A stretch of DNA of 64,000 nucleotides from Methylotenera mobilis JLW8 (GTDB taxonomy: Bacteria > Pseudomonadota > Gammaproteobacteria > Burkholderiales > Methylophilaceae), in contig NC_012968.1 of NCBI RefSeq assembly GCF_000023705.1, forward strand, positions 1,054,001 through 1,118,000. Reading direction: 5' to 3'. The position numbers and the translations under genes were made by a program. Below, in pieces: positions 47,721 to 56,808 of the stretch (positions within the stretch are counted from its first letter, which is position 1; every line of letters begins with the position of its first letter). The notes under the pieces were generated by a model that was not told where the DNA came from, did not search any database, and was given only the letters and a program-made list of their open reading frames with translations.

Positions 47721-47921
47721 CCGTAACTTATATTGTTGATGCTCTTAATCTTTAAGTTCGGTATGATTTTTCCAGCTAATTAACCCCTAAGTTCATTAGT
47801 TTTGGCGTTAATTAGCTTTCACGCTTAATCAATTATTGAGCCTCTAAATTATTCCGAACCCTAGTTTTTCGAACTTTTTTTGAATCCCAGTTTCTGTCTA
47901 TCAAGTCTTCAAGGCGGTAGC

Positions 47922-49097
47922 TTAGAGAATAATATGATTATGTTCACCACGTTCATACACAATGTGGGCGCGTCCTACCAGTAGTGGGTCTAAACTACCA
48001 ATTGCCTCAAGGTCTTTATTGGCGTAGGGGAGTTTGTGTAGCACATAACGCATGGCATTGAGGCGGGCACGTTTTTTACAGTCAGACTTGATGACAGTCC
48101 AAGGAGAGTCTGCGGTATCTGTGTGAAAAAACATGGCTTCTTTGGCCTTGGTGTAATCATCCCATTTATCAAGTGACGCTAAATCAATTGGGCTAAGCTT
48201 CCATTGTTTCAGTGGGTGCATTTCGCGCTCTTTAAAGCGTCTGCGCTGTTCTGAGCGGCTCACTGAGAACCAGAATTTAATGACATGAATACCACATCTT
48301 GTGAGGTTGCGTTCAAAATCTGGGGCTTGGCGCATAAACTCAAGATATTCATCGTTGTTACAAAAGCCCATGACGCGTTCAACACCTGCACGGTTGTACC
48401 AAGAGCGGTCAAACAACACGATTTCACCTGCGGTAGGTAGTTGCGAAACATAGCGTTGAAAATACCATTGTCCACGTTCAACCTCACTCGGTTTTTCAAG
48501 GGCAACTACACGTGCACCACGTGGATTCAAGTGCTCCATGAAGCGTCGAATAGTACCGCCTTTGCCAGCAGCATCGCGACCCTCAAATAAAATGACGACA
48601 CGTTGGCCTGTTTCTTTAACCCATGCTTGCAGTTTTAACAGCTCAACTTGCAGGCGATATTTTTGCTTCTCATAAGATTTGCGTGATAGCAGATTTTGAT
48701 AAGGATAACCTCCATCGCGCCAGTCTTTAGCAAGAGCTTGGTCGTTACGTATCCTTGATTTGATCGTTTTACTATTTTTAATCACTGTGAGCGCTTTACT
48801 CAACGCTGCGGCATCGTCTGGAGAGGCACCTTTGAGGATAGTATGTAATGCCTCAGGCAACATTGATAGATCATTGCTGGAAATGCGCTGAATAATATCT
48901 TGCACAGCTTCGATTTTAGAGCCTTGTGCAGCCTGTATCTTTTCACTCACTGCAAAGTTTTCAATCCCGCTCACGGTGGTATTGGGGGTGATATCACCTG
49001 ATGATACTTTACGCTGCTTTTGTGTGTTGCTAACAGACTCAGCCACTGACTCTTGTAAAGTGCCCAAAGGCTTCTTAACTTTTTGTTTTGTTGCCAT
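47922..49097 (-). CDS. ppk2: Polyphosphate kinase 2 family protein (PPK2)
   Basis: A 391-residue PPK2 kinase that transfers phosphate between polyphosphate and nucleotides. Walker A is FEGRDAAGKGGTIRR near residues 170-184. DRSWYNRAGVERVMGF is the lid/substrate block, and KQWKLSPIDLASLDKWDDYT is near the end. An N-terminal extension of about 110 residues, charged and serine-rich, precedes the kinase domain. Direction (ADP or GDP, AMP) cannot be read from sequence. It starts at ATG 49097. Confidence 0.93.
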   Translation of the reverse strand: MATKQKVKKPLGTLQESVAESVSNTQKQRKVSSGDITPNTTVSGIENFAVSEKIQAAQGSKIEAVQDIIQRISSNDLSMLPEALHTILKGASPDDAAALSKALTVIKNSKTIKSRIRNDQALAKDWRDGGYPYQNLLSRKSYEKQKYRLQVELLKLQAWVKETGQRVVILFEGRDAAGKGGTIRRFMEHLNPRGARVVALEKPSEVERGQWYFQRYVSQLPTAGEIVLFDRSWYNRAGVERVMGFCNNDEYLEFMRQAPDFERNLTRCGIHVIKFWFSVSRSEQRRRFKEREMHPLKQWKLSPIDLASLDKWDDYTKAKEAMFFHTDTADSPWTVIKSDCKKRARLNAMRYVLHKLPYANKDLEAIGSLDPLLVGRAHIVYERGEHNHIIL

Positions 49098-49172
49098 AAA
49101 ACCGTCTCCGACAATGCTTTGATTGTATTTTTATCCTTGCACAATCAGATGTCAAATGCTCTACTCAACAAA

Positions 49173-49208
49173 AACCACTTTGTTTGATAATTCTCAAACA
49201 AAGTGGTT
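49173..49208 (-). terminator. Intrinsic terminator after the M48 gene
   Basis: AACCACTTTGTTTGA (49173-49187) is complementary to TCAAACAAAGTGGTT (49194-49208). On the minus strand the stem is followed by a T-rich run, so it ends the operon that stops at 49233. Confidence 0.85.
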
Positions 49209-49232
49209 GAATTTAGGTGAGTAGAATATAAG

Positions 49233-50186
49233 TTACGGTAATAAATAAAACCGATTCTCTAAGGTTTTGCCATTAGTGACCTTGTCCAATTGCGTACCCA
49301 CAGACTCGCTTAATGCCGTGAGTCTTTCATCTGGGTGTGGATGCGTTTTAAATAATAGGGCAACACTGGCATCGCTACTGCTGGATTGTCCCAGTGTTTG
49401 TAGTACATCAGTCAAACCATATGGGTCGTAACCCGCACGTGTTGCATAGCTTAAGCCTAATCGGTCGGCTTCATATTCGGCAGATTTATCCAGGCTGCGC
49501 GCACTGATTTCAGCGCCGCTGCCAATGGCTTTGCTCACAAGGGCATTGTCTTTGGCATATTTGTCACTTAACAAGCCGGCACCCATGCTAAGTAGTTGCT
49601 GTTTTTGCAGTACCTTGAGCTGGTGTTTTTTAACCACATGCGCAATCTCATGCCCTAATACGCCGGCAAGTTGCGCTTCATTCTGCAGTTTTTTATACAA
49701 GCCTTTGGTCAGCATAATGTAGCCACCAGGTGCGGCAAAGGCATTCAAATCGTCACTCTCGATTACGCCAAAACGCCAAGGTAGCTCTGGACGCTCCGAT
49801 TGCGATGCAACCCAGCGCCCAACAGAATTAACATATTTTTGCAGTGCAGCATCTTTAACCAAGGGCGCTGCACCTAGCAAGTTGCCAGCTATTTCTCGAC
49901 CCAAGCTAATTTCTTCTGTGGTACTTGGGTTTTTCCAGTTAAAAGCTGCCGGTTCGCTGGTTGTCGCACTGCTTGATTTTGCACTGTCAGCATTGCTATC
50001 GGCTGGCGTAGCTTGATTGCCCGTTTGTTGACCAATTTCTTTTTCTACCGCGTCTTTAAGTGCGCCTTTAATATCAAAAGCTGCAGTTTGCAGGCTGGCT
50101 AGCCCTAGTGCTGACGCAAGCAGGGTAGAGATGAGGCGGCGTTTATGTGTGGACATGATGTTGCTCAATGTTGAGTTGGGGTTCAT
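49233..50186 (-). CDS. M48 family metalloprotease, exported
   Basis: A 317-residue zinc protease with HEIAHVVKKHQ near residue 178. The third-ligand region reads SAEYEADRLGL, and PHPDERL is near the C-terminus. The signal sequence runs from about residue 11 (MSTHKRRLISTLLASALG) to TAAFD. The first ATG (50186) overlaps the upstream gene by 4 nt; a second ATG at 50156 begins the signal peptide. The family includes BepA/LoiP-like periplasmic proteases that check outer-membrane proteins. It is the last gene of the CHASE2-SH3-M48 operon. Confidence 0.88.
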   Translation of the reverse strand: MNPNSTLSNIMSTHKRRLISTLLASALGLASLQTAAFDIKGALKDAVEKEIGQQTGNQATPADSNADSAKSSSATTSEPAAFNWKNPSTTEEISLGREIAGNLLGAAPLVKDAALQKYVNSVGRWVASQSERPELPWRFGVIESDDLNAFAAPGGYIMLTKGLYKKLQNEAQLAGVLGHEIAHVVKKHQLKVLQKQQLLSMGAGLLSDKYAKDNALVSKAIGSGAEISARSLDKSAEYEADRLGLSYATRAGYDPYGLTDVLQTLGQSSSSDASVALLFKTHPHPDERLTALSESVGTQLDKVTNGKTLENRFYLLP

Positions 50187-50701
50187 TGCGTACCGCCTTT
50201 CACTTCTTTTAGGTTCTTAAATGCAATGCTGTTTAAATTGCCAGCTTTGGCAAAGGCACGCCCCTTGTCTGCACTTAGTGTATAGCTTTCCATGGTTTTA
50301 ACTTCTTCTTCATTAAATTTGGCGGCTTTTAATTCTTGCTCGCTCAGGCCGCGTACACCGGTAGTGGACACCACTTGGCCAGTGCCAGCGCGTCCACTGG
50401 CCACAGCCAGCACACCTGCTGCTTGATTACTCTTGGTAGCTGTGCCGCGCTTAACTGAAAGCAGGCGCACCCAGCCTGAACCTTTTGCAGCTTTCACTTG
50501 CAGCCATGCGCCTTGTTTCTTGATGATTTCTAAATTTTCACCACGTGCAAAGCTACCGGTCACTTTGGCGTCAGCAAATGGTTCGTTACGTAGGCTATCA
50601 TTCTTGAGTGCGCTGCCTTTTTCGGCAGCGACACTGATACCGGCATAAAGTAACGGCACTAAACTACTTAGGAGAAGTGCTTGTTTTAAGTAATGTTTCA
50701 T
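50183..50701 (-). CDS. Exported SH3-domain protein
   Basis: A 172-residue protein with a signal peptide (residues 1-25, ending SVAA) and a bacterial SH3 domain (residues about 40-85: DAKVTGSFARGENLEIIKKQ, ending GWVRLLSV). Such domains bind peptidoglycan or other peptides. The C-terminal half (ELKAAKFNEEEVKTMESYTL) is helix-like and of unknown function. It overlaps the M48 gene start by 4 nt and sits in an operon with the CHASE2 gene upstream. The domain call is from motif shape only. Confidence 0.75.
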   Translation of the reverse strand: MKHYLKQALLLSSLVPLLYAGISVAAEKGSALKNDSLRNEPFADAKVTGSFARGENLEIIKKQGAWLQVKAAKGSGWVRLLSVKRGTATKSNQAAGVLAVASGRAGTGQVVSTTGVRGLSEQELKAAKFNEEEVKTMESYTLSADKGRAFAKAGNLNSIAFKNLKEVKGGTQ

Positions 50702-50724
50702 TGGTTTTTACCTTCTTAAAGTAA

Positions 50725-52410
50725 TTAACTTGCTTCTAAAATATCTAACTTGATAATGGCTTGCGCAAACAAGCCGCGCCATTGATTTGCCATAGGTTTT
50801 TCTGTATTTAATGTGCCGCTATGCAGCGTATAACGCGCAGTTGTGTCTTCAGGAATACCTGTGCCTTGTATCAGTTGGTTCAGCTGCGTGCCCAACTGCG
50901 TTGCTTCTTGCGTAGCTTTGCTTGCCTCTGCTTCATTGTCATGCGCATAAGCCCAGCTGACGATAATCATGTCGCTAAATAGCCCCCATATACCACTTTG
51001 CGTGCCTTTTAAAATTTCCACAGTTGCGTGTCGCTGAGTCTGTTGCTCAATTTTGTACTGTAATTTTTTGAGCAGACTGTCGCTTAATGGTTCTCGTGTT
51101 TCAAACATTATCGGCATGAGTAAGATAGCCGCCCCTTTTTTACCTGACTCTACATCATTGGCCAGTAAGCGTTGCATCGCTCTATCGTTTGCCAATGCAT
51201 ATATCTTGGCTACACTGAAATACAACACTGCCCAAGTAATCGGGCCGGTTAAGTCTAGATAGGTGTTAGTGAAGTTAATCGCTAGATAAGATAGCGTAAT
51301 CAGGATGATCTGGCTGCTACTAAAAACGCGCGTGACTTTATCGCGATCTATATTGCGGAAAAATGCCAGTGCAGTGAGCCAGACTAAGGTCAAGCTCATT
51401 AGGATGTACGGTGTCTTGCCACGCCATACCTTCAAGTAATCATCGTGTTTAATGTTATCGATAGCCGTTGCTAATATCTCTACGCCAGGATGCGCTTTAG
51501 CCATGGCCGTGGCTTTCAGGTCAAATAGCGATGGTGCAGTAGACCCGATAATCACTATTTTGTCTTTAAACTCATTGGCTGGGCGCTTTTTCACTTTGCT
51601 AGCCATGTCGGTATAAACATCGCTAAAGGTAGCAAATTGATAAGTGAAAGGCTTGCCGCGCCAGTTGATTAGCATGTTTTGCGGCAGGTCAGCAGCGTTA
51701 GCTTTCGTGAAGTTCGCCACGGCAAGGGGCAGAGACGGCAATATCCAGCCGCTTTCATCATGCCATAGTTTGTACTCGCGCACGATGCCGTCTTTATCTG
51801 GGTAAATATTGTGTGTGCCTAAGTGCTCAGAGTTCAGCGCAGCTTCTAAATGCGGTAAAACAATTGCAATCGGTTTAGCCGTATTACTCTGGTCTGCACC
51901 TGTACGCTTAATGCCTGGGATCATATTCGGCGTAATCTGGCTTAATTGGTCACTTTCCTCTGCCAGACGCAGCATAGGGAAGAATGTGTTTTGTGTACCC
52001 GCAATCACTTCGTTAAAGTAAGCATCACTGTCTGGATTGTAAATGTCAGGGTCGCTAAACAGAATATCAAACACCACGGCTTTAGGTTGCTGCGCTTCGA
52101 TATTCTCTAAAAACTCACCCAATACCTGCCTAGGCCAAGGCCAGCGGCCATACTCAGCAGACATAGCGCTTAAAGAGGCTTCGTTGATATCCACAATCAC
52201 AATATCCGCGTCTGGTTTCGGCACGATGATTCGGTTCTTTACCATCATGTCAAACGCGCGGTCGCGCATGTTCTCACCTACATGAAACACGCTGGCATCT
52301 AGTAAAACTAACACGGTGAGCAGAGCGCTCAAATATAAATAAAAGTTGTTATGCAGTCTGCGTGTGATATTTGCCAGTTGCTGGTTTAGCATTAATTTGA
52401 GTTTAAGCAC
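50725..52410 (-). CDS. CHASE2-domain membrane protein with unrecognised output
   Basis: The 561 residues have a first membrane helix near 24-42 and a periplasmic CHASE2 sensor domain about 43-330 (VIVDINEASLSAMSAEYGRWPW, VFDILFSDPD, IVIIGSTAPSLFDLKATAM). Three helices follow near 335-405. The C-terminal part of about 150 residues (AAILLMPIMFETREPLSD onward) is not a cyclase, kinase, GGDEF or EAL domain that I recognise. It starts with GTG 52410 (AGG about 6-7 nt before); ATG 52392 is an alternative. It leads an operon with the SH3 and M48 genes, so it may sense envelope conditions. Confidence 0.82.
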   Translation of the reverse strand: MLKLKLMLNQQLANITRRLHNNFYLYLSALLTVLVLLDASVFHVGENMRDRAFDMMVKNRIIVPKPDADIVIVDINEASLSAMSAEYGRWPWPRQVLGEFLENIEAQQPKAVVFDILFSDPDIYNPDSDAYFNEVIAGTQNTFFPMLRLAEESDQLSQITPNMIPGIKRTGADQSNTAKPIAIVLPHLEAALNSEHLGTHNIYPDKDGIVREYKLWHDESGWILPSLPLAVANFTKANAADLPQNMLINWRGKPFTYQFATFSDVYTDMASKVKKRPANEFKDKIVIIGSTAPSLFDLKATAMAKAHPGVEILATAIDNIKHDDYLKVWRGKTPYILMSLTLVWLTALAFFRNIDRDKVTRVFSSSQIILITLSYLAINFTNTYLDLTGPITWAVLYFSVAKIYALANDRAMQRLLANDVESGKKGAAILLMPIMFETREPLSDSLLKKLQYKIEQQTQRHATVEILKGTQSGIWGLFSDMIIVSWAYAHDNEAEASKATQEATQLGTQLNQLIQGTGIPEDTTARYTLHSGTLNTEKPMANQWRGLFAQAIIKLDILEAS

Positions 52411-52567
52411 GATAAGCCTAACGAGAGTGATAACAGGCTTAAGTTTGGCATAATCTTTATTATTTTAAAAATGCTCTTTCTAAATTTTTTATAGATTACT
52501 GCTTTTGCACAGAACTATCTCCAGTAAGTTTGTATCACCACCCGCATCAATGCGGCGAATTTATACA

Positions 52568-52593
52568 GATGCTAAACAAGCATCGGGTATAAT
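52568..52593 (+). promoter_or_regulatory. Inverted repeat and -10 box upstream of rmuC
   Basis: TATAAT (52588-52593) lies only 7 nt before the rmuC ATG. GATGCT-AAACA-AGCATC (52568-52584) sits just upstream where a -35 would be. If used, the transcript would be nearly leaderless and the repeat could act as an operator. No good -35 is visible. Confidence 0.3.
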
Positions 52594-52600
52594 TTAGCTT

Positions 52601-53920
52601 ATGGTACAAATCATTATATTAATTACTGCCTTTGTTATTCTTGTGTTGCTGCTATTGCAGATGTGGCGAGAAAGCAAGACTGACCGGAACTTGCTGATAT
52701 TGCAGCAGCTTGAGGAGAAGCATCGCGCCATGCTGTTGGATTTTAACGATGGCCTCAACAAGCTTGGTGATCGGTTAAGTAGCGCAACCAACGAAACCAG
52801 CGAGCGCTTGCGTGCCAGTGTGGCAACAGAGTTGCAAGCCACACGTGATGCCATGCAAGCCTTGCAGCTAGCGCAAAGTAATAGCCTAGCTCAAACACGT
52901 GAAACCGTATTAGAAAAACTGCACACCACACTAGCCGAGCAGGGCAAGGCAGAGCAGGAGTTGATTCAGTCAACGATGCGCAATGCAACTTTGCAGCTTA
53001 CAGCAAGCATTGAAGGGTTGACCAAGTCTGTGGATGGTCGCCTGGAGTTAATTGGCGGCAAGGTTTCTGAGCGTCTAGATGAAGGGTTTAAAAAGACGAA
53101 TCAGACCTTTATGGATGTGATGGCGCGCCTCGCGACCATTGATGAAGCACAGAAGAAAATCGATGGCTTAACCACCAATGTGGTGAGCTTGCAGGAGCTG
53201 TTGGGTGATAAACGCTCGCGTGGCGCTTTTGGTGAAGTGCAATTGGAGGCGTTGGTTCGCAACGTGTTGCCCGTTGGTTCCTTTGCGATGCAACACACCT
53301 TTGAAAATGGCACCCGTGCCGACTGCGCATTATTTTTACCTGAGCCAACAGGCGTGGTAGCGGTGGATAGCAAGTTTCCACTGGAAAATTACCACCGCAT
53401 GCTGGATAACAAGTTGAGCGAAGCTGAAAAACTGATTGCAGAAAAACAGTTCAAATTAGATGTGAAGAAGCATGTAGATGACATTGCAGCTAAGTACATT
53501 ATTTCTAATGTCACGTCTGATGGTGCGGTTATGTTTATTCCGGCAGAGGCGGTGTTTGCTGAGTTGCATGCATACCACGCTGATGTGATTACTTATGCGA
53601 TGAATAAGCGGGTTTGGGTGGTTTCACCAACCACCTTAATGGCCGTGCTGAATACAGCCAGAGCTGTGTTAAAAGATGTTGAAACGCGTAAACAAGTACA
53701 CGTGATTAAGGAAGAGTTAGGCAAGCTCAGTAAGGATTTTGGACGTTTTGACCTGCGTATGAAAAAGCTGGCAGACAATATTCGCATGGCGCATGAAAAT
53801 GCACAGGACGTGCATATTTCCAGCCAGAAAATCTCACAGAGATTTGCGCAGATTGAGCGTGTAGAATTAACAAAAAGCACACCAGATTTGCTAGATTTAA
53901 TTGATGATAAAGAAGATTAA
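52601..53920 (+). CDS. rmuC: DNA recombination protein RmuC
   Basis: RmuC limits DNA inversion and recombination at replication forks; it is membrane-anchored with a nuclease-like fold. An N-terminal helix (IIILITAFVILVLLLLQMW) is followed by a coiled coil to about residue 170. The core is QELLGDKRSRGAFGEVQLE, VAVDSKFPLENY and VMFIPAEAVFAELHAY. The 439 residues are usual. moaD begins 17 nt downstream. Confidence 0.92.
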   Translation: MVQIIILITAFVILVLLLLQMWRESKTDRNLLILQQLEEKHRAMLLDFNDGLNKLGDRLSSATNETSERLRASVATELQATRDAMQALQLAQSNSLAQTRETVLEKLHTTLAEQGKAEQELIQSTMRNATLQLTASIEGLTKSVDGRLELIGGKVSERLDEGFKKTNQTFMDVMARLATIDEAQKKIDGLTTNVVSLQELLGDKRSRGAFGEVQLEALVRNVLPVGSFAMQHTFENGTRADCALFLPEPTGVVAVDSKFPLENYHRMLDNKLSEAEKLIAEKQFKLDVKKHVDDIAAKYIISNVTSDGAVMFIPAEAVFAELHAYHADVITYAMNKRVWVVSPTTLMAVLNTARAVLKDVETRKQVHVIKEELGKLSKDFGRFDLRMKKLADNIRMAHENAQDVHISSQKISQRFAQIERVELTKSTPDLLDLIDDKED

Positions 53921-53937
53921 CTAAACTAAGTAACCAA

Positions 53938-54195
53938 ATGAAAATTAAATTATTTTATTTTGCAAGATTGAAGGAAACGCTTAAGTATTCTACGGAAGAT
54001 TTAGAGCTGCCAGACGACTCTTTGACCATTTTGAAGTTGAAGGCGGTGCTCGCCAAACGTGGTGATGTTTGGGGGCAAATGCTAATGGGTAAACTGAAGG
54101 TGCGTGCAGCCATCAACCATGAGCTTGTTGACGATATGGCCGTTATTAATGACGGTGATGAGGTAGCGTTTTTCCCACCAGTGACAGGTGGTTAG
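53938..54195 (+). CDS. moaD: Molybdopterin synthase small subunit MoaD
   Basis: An 85-residue ubiquitin-like sulfur carrier that ends in the required Gly-Gly (FFPPVTGG). Its C-terminal thiocarboxylate gives sulfur for the dithiolene of molybdopterin. MKIKLFYFARLKETL is the typical start. moaE follows after 31 nt. Molybdenum cofactor genes are expected in methylotrophs for formate dehydrogenase and nitrate reductase. Confidence 0.95.
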   Translation: MKIKLFYFARLKETLKYSTEDLELPDDSLTILKLKAVLAKRGDVWGQMLMGKLKVRAAINHELVDDMAVINDGDEVAFFPPVTGG

Positions 54196-54226
54196 TGCGC
54201 TTGTTTGATACTAATGCGGTAACACT

Positions 54227-54685
54227 ATGACAGTAAGAGTACAGACAGCAGATTTTGATATAGGCGCTGAGATCAATCAGTTGCGTCAAGCACGTAAAAA
54301 TGTTGGCGCAGTGGTGAGTTTTGTTGGCTTAGTGCGCGATTTAAACGATGGTGATACGGTTTCACAGCTCACACTTGAGCATTATCCTGGTATGACCGAG
54401 AAATCACTGGCTGCCATTATCGAGCAGGCCAAAAATCGCTGGAGTATCATGGATGCCTTGATCGTGCATCGAGTTGGTACGCTACAGCCTAGCGATCAAA
54501 TTGTACTGGTTATCGTAACGAGTGCACATCGTGGTGATGCGTTCTCGGCTTGTGAATTTATGATGGACTACCTCAAAACAGAAGCACCATTCTGGAAAAA
54601 AGAAGCAAATTCAACTGGCGAGCACTGGATCGAAGCAAAATCCGCAGACGATACGGCGCGTGATCGTTGGAATATAGAAAAATAA
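54227..54685 (+). CDS. moaE: Molybdopterin synthase large subunit MoaE
   Basis: MoaE is the catalytic partner of MoaD, making molybdopterin from cyclic pyranopterin monophosphate. The 152 residues have GAVVSFVGLVRDLNDG, LEHYPGM and the catalytic-lysine region KTEAPFWKKE. The downstream Lon-like gene starts one base after its stop, so the genes form an operon. Confidence 0.96.
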   Translation: MTVRVQTADFDIGAEINQLRQARKNVGAVVSFVGLVRDLNDGDTVSQLTLEHYPGMTEKSLAAIIEQAKNRWSIMDALIVHRVGTLQPSDQIVLVIVTSAHRGDAFSACEFMMDYLKTEAPFWKKEANSTGEHWIEAKSADDTARDRWNIEK

Positions 54686-54686
54686 T

Positions 54687-56795
54687 ATGCAAAAAATACT
54701 AACCCCTCAAGAGTTAACCCTTAATGTTGCAAGGCAACAATTTAACTTTGCTGATACGTCAGCGCTGATTGCTGAAGCGCCTGATAGTGCGCAGTATCAA
54801 GCATGGGTGGCGCAAGCCGAGGCAAAAAAGGCAGCAGAATTTGGCTTAAGCATACAGCAGACCGGATTTAATTTGCTGGCTTTAGGCGAGCCTGGTTCGG
54901 GTAGAACCACGTTAATGCTAAGCGTGATGCATGAAGCCGCCAAAAAGTGGCCGGCAGCCTGTGATTTAGTTGCGCTGTATCAGTTTGAAGCAAGCGGTAA
55001 GCCTTTGTTTATTAAACTACCTGCTGGTGCAGGCACGCAGCTTAAACAGGCGTTGGATACGTTTGTGCGCGTTTTTGCCAAAGAGCTTGCCAGTTTGCTA
55101 GATGCTAAAGTGCAGCAAAACTCTATCACACCGTTGCAGACCTTTATAGATGAGCAGTTAAATACGGTTAAAGCTAGTTTGACACTGATTGAGCCTGACA
55201 AAATACCTGCACATTATTTTAGTACACTACAAAAAGATATATTAGAAACGCTGGAAACGTGGCAACCGACAACAGGTCCTGAAGGTGAGAGTAATCTTGA
55301 GGCTCTCATGTCCGAGAGTTTTTTTGGCCGCTACCGTGCCAATGTGCTGGTCGAGCACCATGCTACACAGCATGCGCCAGTCCTTTATGATAACGACCCT
55401 AGCTTACAGTCTTTGTTTGGCGGCATAGAAGGTGCCAGCGAAGCCAGCAATATCCCAGACTTTATGCGTTTACGCGCAGGTAATCTGATGCGCGCGGATG
55501 GCGGCACATTGTTGCTGCACCTGCGCGACATTCTTGCTGATGAGCAAAATGGTGCACATATACTGGAAAAGCTACATCGCTTCCTGCGTAATGGCACCTT
55601 ACAGATAGAAGACTTGAGCAGCAGTAGCAATCAAGGTAGTAGCCTGATTAGTGCACAAGCGGCCATTCCGGTTTCAGTGAAAATTGTGTTGATCACTACG
55701 CGTGAAGATTATTACGAGTTGCTAGGCGTTAAACCTGATTTCTTTGATTACTTCCCCATTAAGATCGAGTTTGCAGACCAAGTAAAAGCTAGTGCTGAGA
55801 ATTATGCTGCATATGCGTCTTTTATTGCACATAAGTGCCAGCAACATCACTGCCGCCACGTGACAGCTGACGCTGTTGCTGCCTTGTTGCAGGCGATGCA
55901 TCGCTTGATTGAAGATCAAACTAGATTGAGTACCAAGTTTGCAGTGCTAGAAAAATTACTGTTAGAGAGCGCAGCTGCAGCCAGCTTGCGTGGCGCTGAG
56001 TTAGTCACTATAGAGGATGTTAAGTCTGCGATTCAGCGTAAATATGCGCGCCATAGCTACATTGAGGCGCATATGCGAGACTCTATCGTAGATAAAGAGT
56101 TAATCATCAGTGTGCATGGTGATTGCATTGGTCAAATTAATGGCCTAACGCATATTGATCTATCTGAAGCTAGCTTTGGATCGCCAGTACGCATCTCCGC
56201 GAATTGTTATCCAGGTAGTCGTGGTGTGCTGACAATAGACCGTGAAGTGAAGATGAGCGGGCCGACCCATGATAAAGGCGTGATGATTTTACAAAGCTGG
56301 TTGCACACTAATTTTGCACATTTAAACCCACTCAACCTCACAGCCTCACTCGTGTTTGAGCAAGAGTACAGCGGTGTGGATGGTGACTCTGCCTCCTGTG
56401 CTGAATTGTTTGCGCTGCTCTCATCACTCGCACAAGTACCAATCAAACAAGGTATTGCGGTGACAGGAGCAATGAACCAGCATGGTGAAGTGCTGCCAGT
56501 TGGTGGGCTGAATGAAAAGATTGAGGGGTATTTCCGAGTCTGCAAGGAAATAGGTCTGGATGGCAACCAAGGCGTACTGATGCCTGAGCGTAATATGCGT
56601 CATCTCATGCTGAGCGATGAAGTGATTCAAGCTGTTGAGCAAGGGCAGTTTCACATTGCTACGATGAATAATGTAGCTGATGGCATTCAGTACCTTACCG
56701 GACATTCGCTGCAGTCAGTAAATGTAATGGCAGAAGTGGTACTTAAAGATTTTAAAATAATCCTGGAAACTAACTTCCCTAAGCGACCAGCTTAG
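54687..56795 (+). CDS. Lon-like AAA protease with S16 peptidase domain
   Basis: A 702-residue AAA protease. Walker A is GEPGSGRTT near residues 72-80. A further AAA part holds RADGGTLLLHLRDIL. The C-terminal S16 domain has Ser568 in VDGDSASCAE and Lys611 in LNEKIEGYF, 43 residues apart as in Lon. It lacks the N-terminal LAN domain of LonA and shows no obvious membrane helices, so it belongs to the smaller Lon-related group (Lon-2/LonC-like). It sits in a moaD-moaE-lon-hslR run; a role in molybdenum metabolism is not known. Confidence 0.87.
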   Translation: MQKILTPQELTLNVARQQFNFADTSALIAEAPDSAQYQAWVAQAEAKKAAEFGLSIQQTGFNLLALGEPGSGRTTLMLSVMHEAAKKWPAACDLVALYQFEASGKPLFIKLPAGAGTQLKQALDTFVRVFAKELASLLDAKVQQNSITPLQTFIDEQLNTVKASLTLIEPDKIPAHYFSTLQKDILETLETWQPTTGPEGESNLEALMSESFFGRYRANVLVEHHATQHAPVLYDNDPSLQSLFGGIEGASEASNIPDFMRLRAGNLMRADGGTLLLHLRDILADEQNGAHILEKLHRFLRNGTLQIEDLSSSSNQGSSLISAQAAIPVSVKIVLITTREDYYELLGVKPDFFDYFPIKIEFADQVKASAENYAAYASFIAHKCQQHHCRHVTADAVAALLQAMHRLIEDQTRLSTKFAVLEKLLLESAAAASLRGAELVTIEDVKSAIQRKYARHSYIEAHMRDSIVDKELIISVHGDCIGQINGLTHIDLSEASFGSPVRISANCYPGSRGVLTIDREVKMSGPTHDKGVMILQSWLHTNFAHLNPLNLTASLVFEQEYSGVDGDSASCAELFALLSSLAQVPIKQGIAVTGAMNQHGEVLPVGGLNEKIEGYFRVCKEIGLDGNQGVLMPERNMRHLMLSDEVIQAVEQGQFHIATMNNVADGIQYLTGHSLQSVNVMAEVVLKDFKIILETNFPKRPA

Positions 56796-56808
56796 GTCTG
56801 GATTGAAA

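Noticed and set aside
47913-47921. GGCGGTAGC resembling an ops/JUMPStart element
   Set aside because: It lies on the plus strand next to the 3' end of the minus-strand PPK2 gene with no polysaccharide operon behind it, and the rest of the consensus is missing. No ops element was found before the real polysaccharide locus.
54687-56795. Classical LonA identity
   Set aside because: The protein lacks the N-terminal LAN domain and is shorter, so only the Lon-like assignment is made.
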